Assembly: GCF_024124545.1 (NCBI RefSeq)
Contig: NZ_JAMXSF010000023.1
Span: 1 to 63,265 of the forward strand
Direction: 5' to 3'
Length of the DNA stretch: 63,265 bases
Origin: Pseudoalteromonas sp. XMcav2-N
GTDB taxonomy: Bacteria; Pseudomonadota; Gammaproteobacteria; Enterobacterales; Alteromonadaceae
Shown here: positions 26,566 to 35,742 of the stretch, one piece after another
How the letters are laid out: each line of letters begins with the position of its first letter
Numbering within the stretch: position 1 is the stretch's first letter
Notes under the pieces: model-generated
Database searches by the model: none
What the model was told of the DNA's origin: nothing
The model's input: the letters and a program-made list of their open reading frames with translations, nothing else
Made by a program: the position numbers and the translations under genes

Positions 26566-27348
26566 ATGAAAAGTGCAGTGATTACCATAAATATAGGTAC
26601 TAAATACGCCAAAATGGCGGCGTTGACCATCCCTACTCATCAAGCGTACGCACAAAAAATTGGGGCAGATTTCATTGAAATTAACCAAGTGAATTTACCC
26701 TATATAGATACGGACTATTCCGCCTACTGGGCTAAGTTTGAACTACATAAATACCTCGATGAGTATGATCGAATTATCTATCTAGATCTGGATACAGTGG
26801 TTTTGCCACATTGCCCTAACTTATTGGAAGTCGTGCCAGAAAGCGCGTTTGGGGCTCTGTATGAGACCGATTTCGGTTTGGATCAAACAGAAGAAATCAC
26901 CGACCATAAAAACAAAATGCCTGATATAGAGTGGGAAAAAGACTACTTTAATGTTGGTGTTATGGTGATGTCTAAATGCCACCAACCGGCATTTGTACTG
27001 ACAGAGCAATGCCAAGGAGGTAAGTACTATCCGGAACAAACCTTACTCAACTATAATGTGCAGAAGCTGAACTTTGCGCAGTTTCACTTGGATGGAACAT
27101 ACAACCATATGTTTTTCTTGAATTTGGACAATTCGCGACGTGAACAAAGTAATATTTTGCACTATGCTGCTATTCCCCAAGAGGTCAGAGAGTTGCTTAT
27201 TGCAGATGATCTGTCACGATTTGAAAAAGGGGATAAGCCGCTTGTGGCTGAAGAATTACCGGCTTTAATTGCGGAAAAAATTCCAGGCAAGCAGTTTGAA
27301 GACTTTCTCTATCAGCTGTATAAAGATGAAGAAATTGGGTTGAGTTGA
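26566..27348 (+). CDS. GT8-like glycosyltransferase / nucleotide-sugar transferase fold protein
   Basis: The 260-residue protein has a GT-A fold N terminus and the metal-binding DxD in IIYLDLDTVV, followed by DYFNVGVMVMSK, a pattern seen in GT8 and related enzymes. No signal peptide or membrane helix is seen, so it acts in the cytosol on an unknown acceptor. ATG 26566 has AAGGA 9 nt upstream; a TTG at 26560 is in frame. It lies 53 bp after the permease and ends at a terminator, so it might be co-transcribed with the pump and glycosylate the exported compound, though this is weak inference. Confidence 0.75.
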   Translation: MKSAVITINIGTKYAKMAALTIPTHQAYAQKIGADFIEINQVNLPYIDTDYSAYWAKFELHKYLDEYDRIIYLDLDTVVLPHCPNLLEVVPESAFGALYETDFGLDQTEEITDHKNKMPDIEWEKDYFNVGVMVMSKCHQPAFVLTEQCQGGKYYPEQTLLNYNVQKLNFAQFHLDGTYNHMFFLNLDNSRREQSNILHYAAIPQEVRELLIADDLSRFEKGDKPLVAEELPALIAEKIPGKQFEDFLYQLYKDEEIGLS

Positions 27349-27385
27349 TTAAAATCCCTTCCTGATAAAGTGTTTTATATGGTGA

Positions 27386-27412
27386 GAGGGGGCACATAGC
27401 CCCCTTGTTTAT
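27386..27412 (+). terminator. Rho-independent terminator
   Basis: GGGGGC and GCCCCC (27388-27404) pair across a 5-nt loop, followed by TTGTTT. It lies between convergent genes and ends the pump/glycosyltransferase transcript. Confidence 0.75.
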
Positions 27413-27431
27413 TATCAATGTTGTGTCTTTG

Positions 27432-28616
27432 CTATCTTCCTTCTTCTATCCAGCCCTTGACCCAGGTGCCTGCCTCTTTGAGCTGGCTGTCGACAAAGTT
27501 CTGAGTGTTACAGGTTCCTTTTTGCCAAACTGCGCCGCTGCGAAAATCGTCAGAATAGTTCCAGTTGGTCCAGCTGATCTTTTTGCGTTTCATCAGGTCT
27601 ATGTACTTTTGTGAACTGATTAAGTCGTTCGGGCCGTCACCATCGTAGTTTTGAGTGCCCCATTCACTGACAAAAACCGGCAACACATCGGATGCCTGAT
27701 CCAACACTGAGCGGTGGTAGTCTTTATGCGATGCCGCGTAAAAGTGGAAAGTGTACATGATGTTGTCGAATGGCACTGGATCATTAATGACGTCCTGTAC
27801 GCTTCCCCCCGTTGAGGCGCCAAAGGTTGACCAACCATGTGTCCCTATCAGGATCAGTGCATCAGGTTGGATAGCGCGGATCACCGGAATAATTTGCTCA
27901 CTATAATGGCGAACTTCTGGCCAGCTGACGTCGTTTGGCTCATTGGCGATATCGTAAATCACATTGTTCCGGTTTTTGTTAGCACTGACAACGTCTGTGA
28001 AGAACTGTTTGGCCAGCGCCAGATTATAGTTCGGATCGCCCGGGTTGAGTTGATGCCAGTCTACCAGTACATACAAGCCGCGCTGGCTTGCCATGTCAAT
28101 CAGGGTATTCATTTGCTGCGTGAATCCAACCGGGTCGGTCTCATAGCCGCCTTCTTGCACGTACAAGCTGAGACGCACGATATCTGCCTGCCAGTCTTGT
28201 GCAAGTACATCCAGAGAGGCATCGGTCAGGCACTTATTAAGCCCATACCATTGCAGGCCGTGGCTGCTCATGCCACGTAACTGGATCTTTTCTTGCTGTT
28301 CACTACACAGGTCGGTCCCGCAGACACTCAGCTTGCCATATCGTTCAACGGGCGTAATGCGATTACCCGAATCGCAGCGACCCAGGTATTGCCAGGCTGA
28401 GCTGGTGCCCGGCTCCGAGCGGGTCCACCAGTTTGCACGATAGAGTTTGTTCTGATGTTGCATTTTGTCATTGGTATTGGCATGGCTGGGGTTGCCTTGC
28501 CAGTCTGTTTGTGTCCAGTCTGGATAGGCATTAACGCCCTGGCAGCTTGCTGCATGCGCCTGGCTGAATACCAACCCGGCTGTGAGTGAAATTGCGATCA
28601 AATGTTGATAACTCAT
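27432..28616 (-). CDS. Secreted GH5 endoglucanase with N-terminal CBM5/12-type module
   Basis: The 394-residue enzyme has a signal peptide (cleavage after SQAHA), a CBM5/12-like module (about residues 25-85; YPDWTQTDW and LYRANWWT, flanked by Cys), and a GH5 (beta/alpha)8 catalytic domain. The acid/base Glu lies in DIANEPNDVSW and the nucleophile Glu in FVSEWGTQ. GH5 enzymes of marine Pseudoalteromonas (Cel5G type) cut cellulose-like beta-1,4-glucans; here the binding module is at the N terminus instead of the C terminus. Chitosan or other beta-glucans are possible substrates. It is a single gene with its own upstream region. Confidence 0.9.
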   Translation of the reverse strand: MSYQHLIAISLTAGLVFSQAHAASCQGVNAYPDWTQTDWQGNPSHANTNDKMQHQNKLYRANWWTRSEPGTSSAWQYLGRCDSGNRITPVERYGKLSVCGTDLCSEQQEKIQLRGMSSHGLQWYGLNKCLTDASLDVLAQDWQADIVRLSLYVQEGGYETDPVGFTQQMNTLIDMASQRGLYVLVDWHQLNPGDPNYNLALAKQFFTDVVSANKNRNNVIYDIANEPNDVSWPEVRHYSEQIIPVIRAIQPDALILIGTHGWSTFGASTGGSVQDVINDPVPFDNIMYTFHFYAASHKDYHRSVLDQASDVLPVFVSEWGTQNYDGDGPNDLISSQKYIDLMKRKKISWTNWNYSDDFRSGAVWQKGTCNTQNFVDSQLKEAGTWVKGWIEEGR

Positions 28617-28945
28617 AATAATGCTCCTTTACATGTGTTGGGTCTGCCGGGATCTGCTGCGTATCAGAATAGATGCAGGTATCAAATTGCCAGCGGACCT
28701 TATCCAACATAACTGAGATTGAGCGCACTGAGATTAGACTTTGGTCTAGGTTTGATCCTTAAGTATTGCAATTAGATAGATGTGTGTTATTCGGCCACCA
28801 ATATGCAGCTCTAACGGCAATCTGAGTGTTTGTGTCAGAGTCAGCAAGACGGTGTTTTGATATTAATTGATGGACCTCTATAGGGTATAGCTATAATCTT
28901 GTATCGTCCTCGCTGAAAAAATTAAATCAAAAAGGGAATGGGGAG
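28617..28945. other. Divergent promoter region
   Basis: This 329-bp gap between the divergent endoglucanase and DUF2809 genes must carry both promoters. I see no repeat, RNA or clear operator in it. Confidence 0.4.
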
Positions 28946-29389
28946 ATGCGGATATACCTATATCGAATGAAGCAGGCAATGAACCGGGTCATCATTAAGC
29001 GCAATATTGCGCTATATATCAGCCTTTTCTTGATGACGATTCTCCTGGGACTCCTCTCTCGTGCTTCATTTATTGAGTTGCCCAAGCTGCTCGCGCTTTA
29101 TGCAGGAGACACACTGTGGGCTATGATGGTGTTCTGGTTGTTCTGCTGTATTCAGCCCGCGGCGCGCACCCGAATCATTATCTGTCTGGCTTTGGTATTT
29201 TCTTTTTCTATTGAATTCTCTCAGCTATATCAGGCGCAGTGGCTCAATGATATCCGCCATACCCGACTTGGTGCTTTGGTGCTGGGTTTTGGTTTTAAAC
29301 TCAGTGATCTGGTGTGTTACTCGGTGGGCATTTTTAGTGCTGCGGGCTTGGATTGGTGGTGCTTTCGCAGGCAAGTACAATCGGCCTAA
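28946..29389 (+). CDS. DUF2809 family integral membrane protein
   Basis: The protein of at most 147 residues has four predicted transmembrane segments and the family signature around FSFSIEFSQLYQAQWLND followed by RHTRLGALVLGFGFKLSDLVCY. Function is unknown; members are small membrane proteins sometimes found near VanZ-like genes. Three in-frame ATGs (28946, 28967, 28979) are possible; the first has GGGGAG almost touching it, so the start may be one of the later ones. Confidence 0.75.
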   Translation: MRIYLYRMKQAMNRVIIKRNIALYISLFLMTILLGLLSRASFIELPKLLALYAGDTLWAMMVFWLFCCIQPAARTRIIICLALVFSFSIEFSQLYQAQWLNDIRHTRLGALVLGFGFKLSDLVCYSVGIFSAAGLDWWCFRRQVQSA

Positions 29390-29664
29390 AAAAAGCCGCT
29401 TTTCCTGCATAAGGTTTGCTAATTAACGGTCTGATACTGGCCAGAGTGCCCCGGGTTTTATGTACCGCCACAGTTACTGGTGGTTACAAAGGGTGATTGG
29501 TTTATTCTGATGAAAGTGAAGGCAGATTAAAATTTGCCACATTGTGCTTATATCGGCACGTATTTTCGAATTTCCTCTGTCTCGCTTAATCATTTCTTCA
29601 CTTTTTCTGATATAGTTTTGCGCTTACGATAGAGCCCAAGACCGATTCAAAAAGGCAAATTTAA

Positions 29665-30783
29665 ATGAATGAAGCTCAATACGACTACCTGATTGTTGGC
29701 GCCGGCCTGTTTGGCGCTGTATTTGCGCGAGAAGCAACCGATCAGGGCAAGAAAGTGCTGGTGATTGATAAGCGTAATCACACTGGCGGAAATATCTACT
29801 GTGAACAGGTAGAAGGGATCAATGTGCATAAGTACGGTGCGCATATTTTTCATACCAGTAATCAGCAGGTATGGGATTATGTCAATCGTTTTGTGTCGTT
29901 TAACCATTACGTCAACTCGCCTGTCGCAAGGCATGAAGACAAGCTCTATAACCTACCTTTTAATATGAATACGTTTTACCAGTTGTGGGGAGTGACTACA
30001 CCACAGCAGGCGAAAGACAAAATTGCTCAGGAGCGTGCGCCTTATGCCGATTTGTCGCCTAAAAATCTGGAAGAGCAGGCGTTATTTTTAGGTGGTCGCG
30101 ACCTTTATGAAAAGCTGATTAAAGGCTATACCGAAAAGCAATGGGGCCGCCCGGCCACTGAGATACCTGCTTTTATTATTAAGCGACTTCCTTTTAGATT
30201 CACTTTCGACAACAACTATTTCAACGACCGCTATCAGGGGATCCCGATTGGGGGCTACAATGCTCTGACTGATGCGCTGCTTGACGGGGTAGAAGTTAAA
30301 ACGGGTGTCAATTACTTTGAAAATGCCGAGAAATACAACCAAATGGCAGATAAAGTACTGTACACGGGTAAAATTGATGAGTTCTTTGAGTGTCAGTTTG
30401 GCAAGCTGGAATATCGTAGTTTGCATTTCGAAACAGAAGTGCTGGATGAAGAAAACTACCAGGGCAATGCCGTAGTCAACTACACTGAGCGTGACGTACC
30501 TTACACACGTATCCTGGAGCACAAGCACTTTGAATTTGGTACTCAGGAAAAAACTGTGGTCACCAAAGAATATCCGCATGAGTTCAGTAAAGACAATGAG
30601 CCTTACTACCCAATCAACGACGAAACTAACAATGCCCTGTTAGCTCGTTATCAGGAACTGGCAAAGACTGCGCCGTATGCAGACAAGTTTATTTTCGGTG
30701 GCCGTCTGGCGGACTACAAATATTATGATATGGATGACACCATTGAGGCGGCACTCGCGCTAACCAGTAAGGAATTGGCATAA
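29665..30783 (+). CDS. glf: UDP-galactopyranose mutase
   Basis: The 372-residue flavoenzyme interconverts UDP-galactopyranose and UDP-galactofuranose. It shows the FAD-binding LIVGAGLFGAVFAREA, the second-strand VIDKRNHTGGN, the conserved KYGAHIFHTSN, the active-site region GYTEKQWGRPATEIP and the C-terminal FGGRLADYKYYDMDD. Length is normal for bacterial Glf. It precedes a galactofuranosyltransferase by 4 bp, so the pair supplies and uses UDP-Galf for a surface glycan. Confidence 0.97.
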   Translation: MNEAQYDYLIVGAGLFGAVFAREATDQGKKVLVIDKRNHTGGNIYCEQVEGINVHKYGAHIFHTSNQQVWDYVNRFVSFNHYVNSPVARHEDKLYNLPFNMNTFYQLWGVTTPQQAKDKIAQERAPYADLSPKNLEEQALFLGGRDLYEKLIKGYTEKQWGRPATEIPAFIIKRLPFRFTFDNNYFNDRYQGIPIGGYNALTDALLDGVEVKTGVNYFENAEKYNQMADKVLYTGKIDEFFECQFGKLEYRSLHFETEVLDEENYQGNAVVNYTERDVPYTRILEHKHFEFGTQEKTVVTKEYPHEFSKDNEPYYPINDETNNALLARYQELAKTAPYADKFIFGGRLADYKYYDMDDTIEAALALTSKELA

Positions 30784-30787
30784 CATC

Positions 30788-31810
30788 ATGAGTCGTAAAG
30801 TTTATATCGCAAGAAACTACCGTTCCAAGTTTGATGCGGCGGGTAAAGCCAAGATGGATTGCGAAACCATCTTGGAGAACAATGGCTGGAAAAACATTGG
30901 TTTTAAACAAACCTGGATCGCAAATTCGGTGCTGGGTACCTTGATCAGTGCGCTGGGTGTCAGCTGGGCCTTGTTGAGACTGAAATCGGGTAGTACCGTG
31001 TGTCTTCAGTACCCGTTTAACAAGTTCTATGGCTATTGTTTGTGGGGCGCCAAACTTAAAAACAGCAAAGTGCTGACGCTGGTACACGATGTGCGCAGCC
31101 TCAAAGGCAAGTATGGTCACTCTGAAAAAGAGATCAATATGCTCAATAAATCGGATCAGCTGATCGTACACAACGACAAGATGCGCGCCTGGTTTGAAGA
31201 GCAGAATATTCAAAGTGAGATCACCAATATTGAAGCATTTGATTATCTGCATACGGATAATCCGAACGCTCAGCGCACTCCAACGGACTATGACAAAATC
31301 CGTGTGGTCTTTGCCGGAAATATGGGGCCGTTTGTCTATGAGCTGGATGCCCTGGAGCGTGGTAACTTCAAGTTTGATCTGTATGGTGTTGGTTATGATG
31401 AGAAGAAAGTTAAAAACATCAACAATACCATGCTGGACTATAAGGGATGTTTTCCATCAGATAAAGTAATCGATCACATTGATGGAGACTTTGGTCTGGT
31501 TTGGTATGGTAACACACTGGATACCTGTGATGGTGTGACGGGTCAGTACCTTAAGTACAATAACCCGCATAAACTGTCGCTGTATTTGCTATGTGAAATG
31601 CCGATTATCATCTGGGATAAAGCGGCTATGGCCGATTTTGTTGAAGAGCAAGGGATAGGCTTCAAAGTAAGCTCACTGCGTGACATTAAAACCCGTCTTG
31701 CAGAGCTGACACCGGAGCAAATTGACCAGATGAAGCAAAATGTGCAGCGAGTTAAAGCGGATGTACAGTCCGGGCAATATCTAACACGTGCACTGGAAAG
31801 ACTGTCCTAA
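30788..31810 (+). CDS. Galactofuranosyltransferase (WbbI-like)
   Basis: The 340-residue protein resembles the beta-1,6-galactofuranosyltransferases of E. coli O-antigen loci (WbbI): a GT-B-like fold with KVLTLVHDVRSLKG, VVFAGNMG, FGLVWYGNTLDTCDG and NPHKLSLYLLCEMPII. It would transfer Galf from UDP-Galf to a glycan acceptor on the cytosolic side of the inner membrane. It is translated right after glf and ends before a hairpin. No other polysaccharide genes are nearby, so the acceptor is unknown. Confidence 0.85.
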   Translation: MSRKVYIARNYRSKFDAAGKAKMDCETILENNGWKNIGFKQTWIANSVLGTLISALGVSWALLRLKSGSTVCLQYPFNKFYGYCLWGAKLKNSKVLTLVHDVRSLKGKYGHSEKEINMLNKSDQLIVHNDKMRAWFEEQNIQSEITNIEAFDYLHTDNPNAQRTPTDYDKIRVVFAGNMGPFVYELDALERGNFKFDLYGVGYDEKKVKNINNTMLDYKGCFPSDKVIDHIDGDFGLVWYGNTLDTCDGVTGQYLKYNNPHKLSLYLLCEMPIIIWDKAAMADFVEEQGIGFKVSSLRDIKTRLAELTPEQIDQMKQNVQRVKADVQSGQYLTRALERLS

Positions 31811-31832
31811 GCAAGGCTGTCTTATATGAATC

Positions 31833-31863
31833 ATGGCCAGAGCATTTTTATGCTGCTGGCCAT
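31833..31863. terminator. Bidirectional terminator-like hairpin
   Basis: ATGGCCAG-AGCAT pairs with ATGCT-G-CTGGCCAT around a TTTT loop, 13 pairs with one bulge. It lies between the convergent galactofuranosyltransferase and metalloprotease genes. Confidence 0.65.
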
Positions 31864-31871
31864 TTCTGCGA

Positions 31872-34445
31872 TTAACGGCGGCGTCTTCTGCCGAATAATA
31901 ACAGGGCACTTAGCATCGCCCAGGGGCCGAATGAGCCTGAATCGTCATCGTCTTTGTCACCCCCGCCGTTATCCGGATTGGGATTGTCTTTTACTGTCAC
32001 CGTAACGGTCGCAAAATCGCTGCCACCTTGTCCATCCTCAATATCGTATCGGAAGGTCTCAGTGCCTGAAAAGCCTGCGGCCGGGGTATATACCAAGGCA
32101 TTGTCACTGATAGTCACCTGGCCCTGACCACGATAGTCGACTTTGCTGATCTTCAGCACATCGCCATCCACATCCTGGTCGTTGTCCAGTACTGCCAGCG
32201 AATTATTCTTAGAATCAAAGTCAAGGGTATAGGTATCGTTTTGCGCTTCAGGTGCATCGTTGACAGGTGTAACCGTGACCCTGAGTGTAAACGAGGCACT
32301 GGTCAACGAACCACTGGAGACTGTAACAGGCACGTTCAGTTCGCCATGAAAATTGCTCGCCGGTGTAATGGTGGTACCCGTTACCTGATAGTTTTGCCCG
32401 CCGGATAAAGTGAGGGTATCTAACGTCACAGCCCGGGCTAATATCAGATCGTCGGGTTTTATTTGTATGCTGCTATCTTCTGTGAGGCTCAGGGGCTTTT
32501 GTCCTGTGATTACAGGTGCAACATCACCAGTTGAGTCAGCATTGACGCTAAAGTTGCCCGTATTGACCGCAAAAAAGATATTGTCGTGGCATTTTACCTG
32601 AATTCGCGCCTGCTCAGTGCTGATGTTGCTAAGCTGTACCTCAGACTGGCCAGAGTTGGGAATACGTTTGGCCAGTTCAATGTCAAATGTCTTACCGCCG
32701 TCTTTGGAAAGCAATATATCGACATTTTCACAGGAAACGGGCGCACGCTCAGTACCTGCAGTGTGCCACTTTACCAGTTGCGTATTACCGCGCCACTGAC
32801 TTGAGCTGTCAGGTAAGGTGACGGCAAAACCTTGTTCATTGCCAACCACAGAAACTTGCATTGCATCATCACTGACACCTCCCTGACCATCTCTGACAAC
32901 CAGCCGAAAGTCGAGTTTGCGGGTTGTGGTTGCATAGGCTTCGCCGAAGCTCGGCTGGCCAGACAGTATGTCTGCCATTTTTGGCAATGTACGTTGTGGT
33001 GCATTATGCGGATTAAAGGCTCTGAACAGAGGACGTTTACCATCATCAACACTGTCGTCAGCTTTACTGGCTGACGCTCCGCCCAGGTTAAACTGTTGCC
33101 AGCTGTAGCTGAGTGTGTCCTGTGCTTTGCCTGTTGCGCTGCCGGTGAGGGTAAAGGGTGTACGGGCCGGAATGGTGTAGTCGGCACCCGCGTTCACTTC
33201 GGGGCGTGAATTGCCGCGCTCCGTATGCACACCACAGTTTTTGCCTGATGACATTCTGGCGTAATGATTCATCTGATCCAAAGAATGAATATGAAAATAA
33301 GGGTCTGAATTGGGCTGGAGATCCTGCTCGTCACAAATGCCGGTATAGCCCATGATGGTAGAGCCACTGCCCGGTTCATAGGCACTGTTTTCAGCCCGGT
33401 TACCGCCGCACGCGCCGGCTTCGCCATTAAAGGTATGATCTGCCCCCAGCTGATGGCCTATTTCGTGGGCAACATAATCGATATGAAAGGCATCGTTGGT
33501 TGGCGTTTCGCTACCCGTTATCCCCTCGGCCTTCAGTTCAGTACAGACCACTTCGAACCCGGCGAGACCGCCACCACCAGTCCCCACCAGATGGCCTATG
33601 TCATAGTTGTCGGCACCAATTCGGGTATTAATTTGTTCACTGATCTTGTCGATGTCTTCATCAGTGTTAGCGAATGGGTCTGTATCGGGGTCAAGAAAAA
33701 GTAACTTGTCATTGTCAGCAACCAGCTCAAACTTAATGGCAAGGTCACGTTCATAAACATCATTGATTCGATTGAGCATAGTGACCACGGCGGCCAGTGT
33801 TTTTTCTTTAGTGCCGCCATGAAAGCGAGCGTATTCGCCAGTGGTAGCAACGGCTATGCGGTAAGTGATCTGTGTGTTTGGTATGGCTTGTGGTGTGTTG
33901 TTTTGGGCAGCTTGTTCGAGCAGATGGTGCTGATGCAAGTCACTCTTGCGTTTTCTGGGGGCGTGCTGTTTGAACGCTTTTTTGCTTAGAGCCAGGCTGT
34001 TGTCATGATAGCTGCGGTAATGGTGTTCGCCCGATTGGGGTTGTGGGTCCAGATACACCTGCTGTCCCTGATGGTTAAATACACCATAGAAACCGTGTGG
34101 TCCCAAATCGAAACGGCCAGAATGAGCAGGATTGCCTTTCTCATGTCCACGGAAAGTTTTAATCCCCGGATACTTACCAGCTAGCTCCGGTGCCATAACC
34201 TGATTTGGTCTCACAATAAACTCAACCAGTTCACCGTTAGGTAAGGGGAGCATCAGCTCAATAGTCTGCGCTTGAGTCAGCTTTTCAAGCTGCGATGAAA
34301 GCGCATGATGATCCAACAGATAGTGACGCTGGGCGCTTTGTGCCGCAGTCCGCTGTTGCTCCAGAGTATGCCACATAGAGGGCGAGGCCAGTGCCGAAGT
34401 ACACATAAATTGTGACAAGGCCAGTGCAATAAGGTGTTTTTTCAT
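31872..34445 (-). CDS. Secreted reprolysin-like (M12B-type) metalloprotease with C-terminal sorting tail
   Basis: The 857-residue protein has a signal peptide, a ~180-residue propeptide, and a zinc protease domain with HEIGHQLGADHTF (three His and the Glu) at about residues 325-340. A middle beta-sandwich follows, then a cadherin/VCBS-like domain (NDAPEAQNDTYTL ... GFSGTETFRYDIEDGQGG), then an acidic linker and the tail FGPWAMLSALLLFGRRRRR. That tail, a small glycine/serine start, a hydrophobic stretch and arginines, matches GlyGly-CTERM-like signals handled by rhombosortase in type II secreting bacteria. Expected role: secreted or surface-attached protein degradation. Confidence 0.9.
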   Translation of the reverse strand: MKKHLIALALSQFMCTSALASPSMWHTLEQQRTAAQSAQRHYLLDHHALSSQLEKLTQAQTIELMLPLPNGELVEFIVRPNQVMAPELAGKYPGIKTFRGHEKGNPAHSGRFDLGPHGFYGVFNHQGQQVYLDPQPQSGEHHYRSYHDNSLALSKKAFKQHAPRKRKSDLHQHHLLEQAAQNNTPQAIPNTQITYRIAVATTGEYARFHGGTKEKTLAAVVTMLNRINDVYERDLAIKFELVADNDKLLFLDPDTDPFANTDEDIDKISEQINTRIGADNYDIGHLVGTGGGGLAGFEVVCTELKAEGITGSETPTNDAFHIDYVAHEIGHQLGADHTFNGEAGACGGNRAENSAYEPGSGSTIMGYTGICDEQDLQPNSDPYFHIHSLDQMNHYARMSSGKNCGVHTERGNSRPEVNAGADYTIPARTPFTLTGSATGKAQDTLSYSWQQFNLGGASASKADDSVDDGKRPLFRAFNPHNAPQRTLPKMADILSGQPSFGEAYATTTRKLDFRLVVRDGQGGVSDDAMQVSVVGNEQGFAVTLPDSSSQWRGNTQLVKWHTAGTERAPVSCENVDILLSKDGGKTFDIELAKRIPNSGQSEVQLSNISTEQARIQVKCHDNIFFAVNTGNFSVNADSTGDVAPVITGQKPLSLTEDSSIQIKPDDLILARAVTLDTLTLSGGQNYQVTGTTITPASNFHGELNVPVTVSSGSLTSASFTLRVTVTPVNDAPEAQNDTYTLDFDSKNNSLAVLDNDQDVDGDVLKISKVDYRGQGQVTISDNALVYTPAAGFSGTETFRYDIEDGQGGSDFATVTVTVKDNPNPDNGGGDKDDDDSGSFGPWAMLSALLLFGRRRRR

Positions 34446-34801
34446 AATTGTATCCCATTGATATGCTTCAATAGAACTGTAACTGGTTAGATGGGGTTGC
34501 GGGGTATCAGATTGTCTGGCTTTTGTAGCAGTGCTGATACATATTGAGCTGCGCTATTCGTTTACTCTTAAAGGGCGTATCAGAGCATGCTCTCCCCCTG
34601 AGAAACCGCTTGGCGCAGATGCCGGGATTTCTTAACGTTTGGCGCGGCAGGGACGTTAATTAAACGAATTTAATGGACACATCCAGGGCTGTATGCGAAG
34701 GCCGCTTCTCGTGTGAAAAGCAGCCCGTTGAGTCTTCAGAGCAAAGCGCGATGCCGAATTTTCGGCGAAGTTAATTTACTCCAAATTGGTATAGGTTTAG
34801 C
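34446..34801. other. Intergenic region 5' of metalloprotease
   Basis: This 356-bp gap between two minus-strand genes carries the metalloprotease promoter. GGTTTAGCTTAGTAAACC (near 34795) is a small palindrome around the stop of the downstream-numbered gene and could be its terminator. Nothing else is recognised. Confidence 0.35.
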
Positions 34802-35197
34802 TTAGTAAACCGTTACATAGTTCACGTTGACTGCCCCTTCGTGGAACAGCTGGTTGAACTGATGGTAGTCCACATCAATCTTGACCATGGCATAATCTGT
34901 TTCCAGTGAGTAATCTCCGCCAACGGAGCGAGAGTATGTACATTCAGTTTGTGCATACAAGTAAACGGGCGAAGCGGGCTGCACAAAGTAGTTAATTACA
35001 TGCTGATTACATCCTTGCAGGCGATATCCTGACTCCAGTAGCTGAGCTTTAATCTCCTGATACTGTCTGCCATATTCAATCACTTCATCAATACTGGCAT
35101 ATCCAGCTCTGACAGGCGCGTGCTCGCCTGGTGCGACTGCTGCAATTGCTGTGGTGCTTGCAAGTGAGAGTAATGTAACAAGTAACGCGTTTTTCAT
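34802..35197 (-). CDS. Small secreted hypothetical protein (131 aa)
   Basis: I do not recognise this family. The protein has a clear signal peptide (MKNALLVTLLSLASTTAIAA) and a mature part of about 110 residues with two cysteines, rich in Tyr and with a beta-strand pattern near its end (HQFNQLFHEGAVNVNYVTVY). ATG 35197 is preceded by AAAGGAAA; an upstream in-frame start at 35230 would spoil the signal peptide. It is a single gene. Confidence 0.7.
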   Translation of the reverse strand: MKNALLVTLLSLASTTAIAAVAPGEHAPVRAGYASIDEVIEYGRQYQEIKAQLLESGYRLQGCNQHVINYFVQPASPVYLYAQTECTYSRSVGGDYSLETDYAMVKIDVDYHQFNQLFHEGAVNVNYVTVY

Positions 35198-35233
35198 GGT
35201 TAAATTTCCTTTTTGATAGATATTAATCAACCC

Positions 35234-35272
35234 GTTTCCTGTGCGTCATTCGAATCATACGCACGTTGAAAC
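35234..35272. promoter_or_regulatory. Nested inverted repeat upstream of small secreted gene
   Basis: GTTTC-CT-GTGCGT ... ACGCAC-GTT-GAAAC form a two-part inverted repeat about 40 bp upstream of the minus-strand gene that starts at 35197. It may be an operator or a 5' UTR hairpin. The rest of 35273-35742 is AT-rich with no recognisable gene. Confidence 0.35.
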
Positions 35273-35742
35273 AGCTTGATACAAGTCACTGTAGTCAGGC
35301 AGACATATGTGTTTGCCTTGCCCTACCACAGCTGAAGAAAACCAATGGGGTATCTGCCCCTGTGTCTTTCTTAGGACCAATGTTGGTACATTATCATGAA
35401 ACTTATGTTTCGATAAATAGACGAAATAAAGAAAGTTTTATTTATATAATTTTATTTTAGTGCAAAAATCATTCAAATTAACTTTCATTGTTGACTTTTA
35501 TAGTTTGTATGTGTGTGCTCACTTATGGTGTGGGGTCGTTTAATGAATATTTTCATATTTAACCTGGCTTGCTCTTATGCAGATAACTTGAATACCCAAT
35601 GTTTGTATTACATTTTGTTTATAAAATTTTGCCTAAGCGCGTTGCTTAACTAAGCTTAAGATCTGTCTTGCGCAAAATTAAGTGCCTATTGTCATGCTTA
35701 TATTTCGAAACCTTCGGGTTTGCTTCGCTTGAGCACGTTCCA

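Noticed and set aside
29368..29412. Terminator after the DUF2809 gene
   Set aside because: CGGC/GCCG with TTTT and a wider GCAGG/CCTGC pairing exist, but the stem is only 4-5 bp and the loop large; too weak to list.
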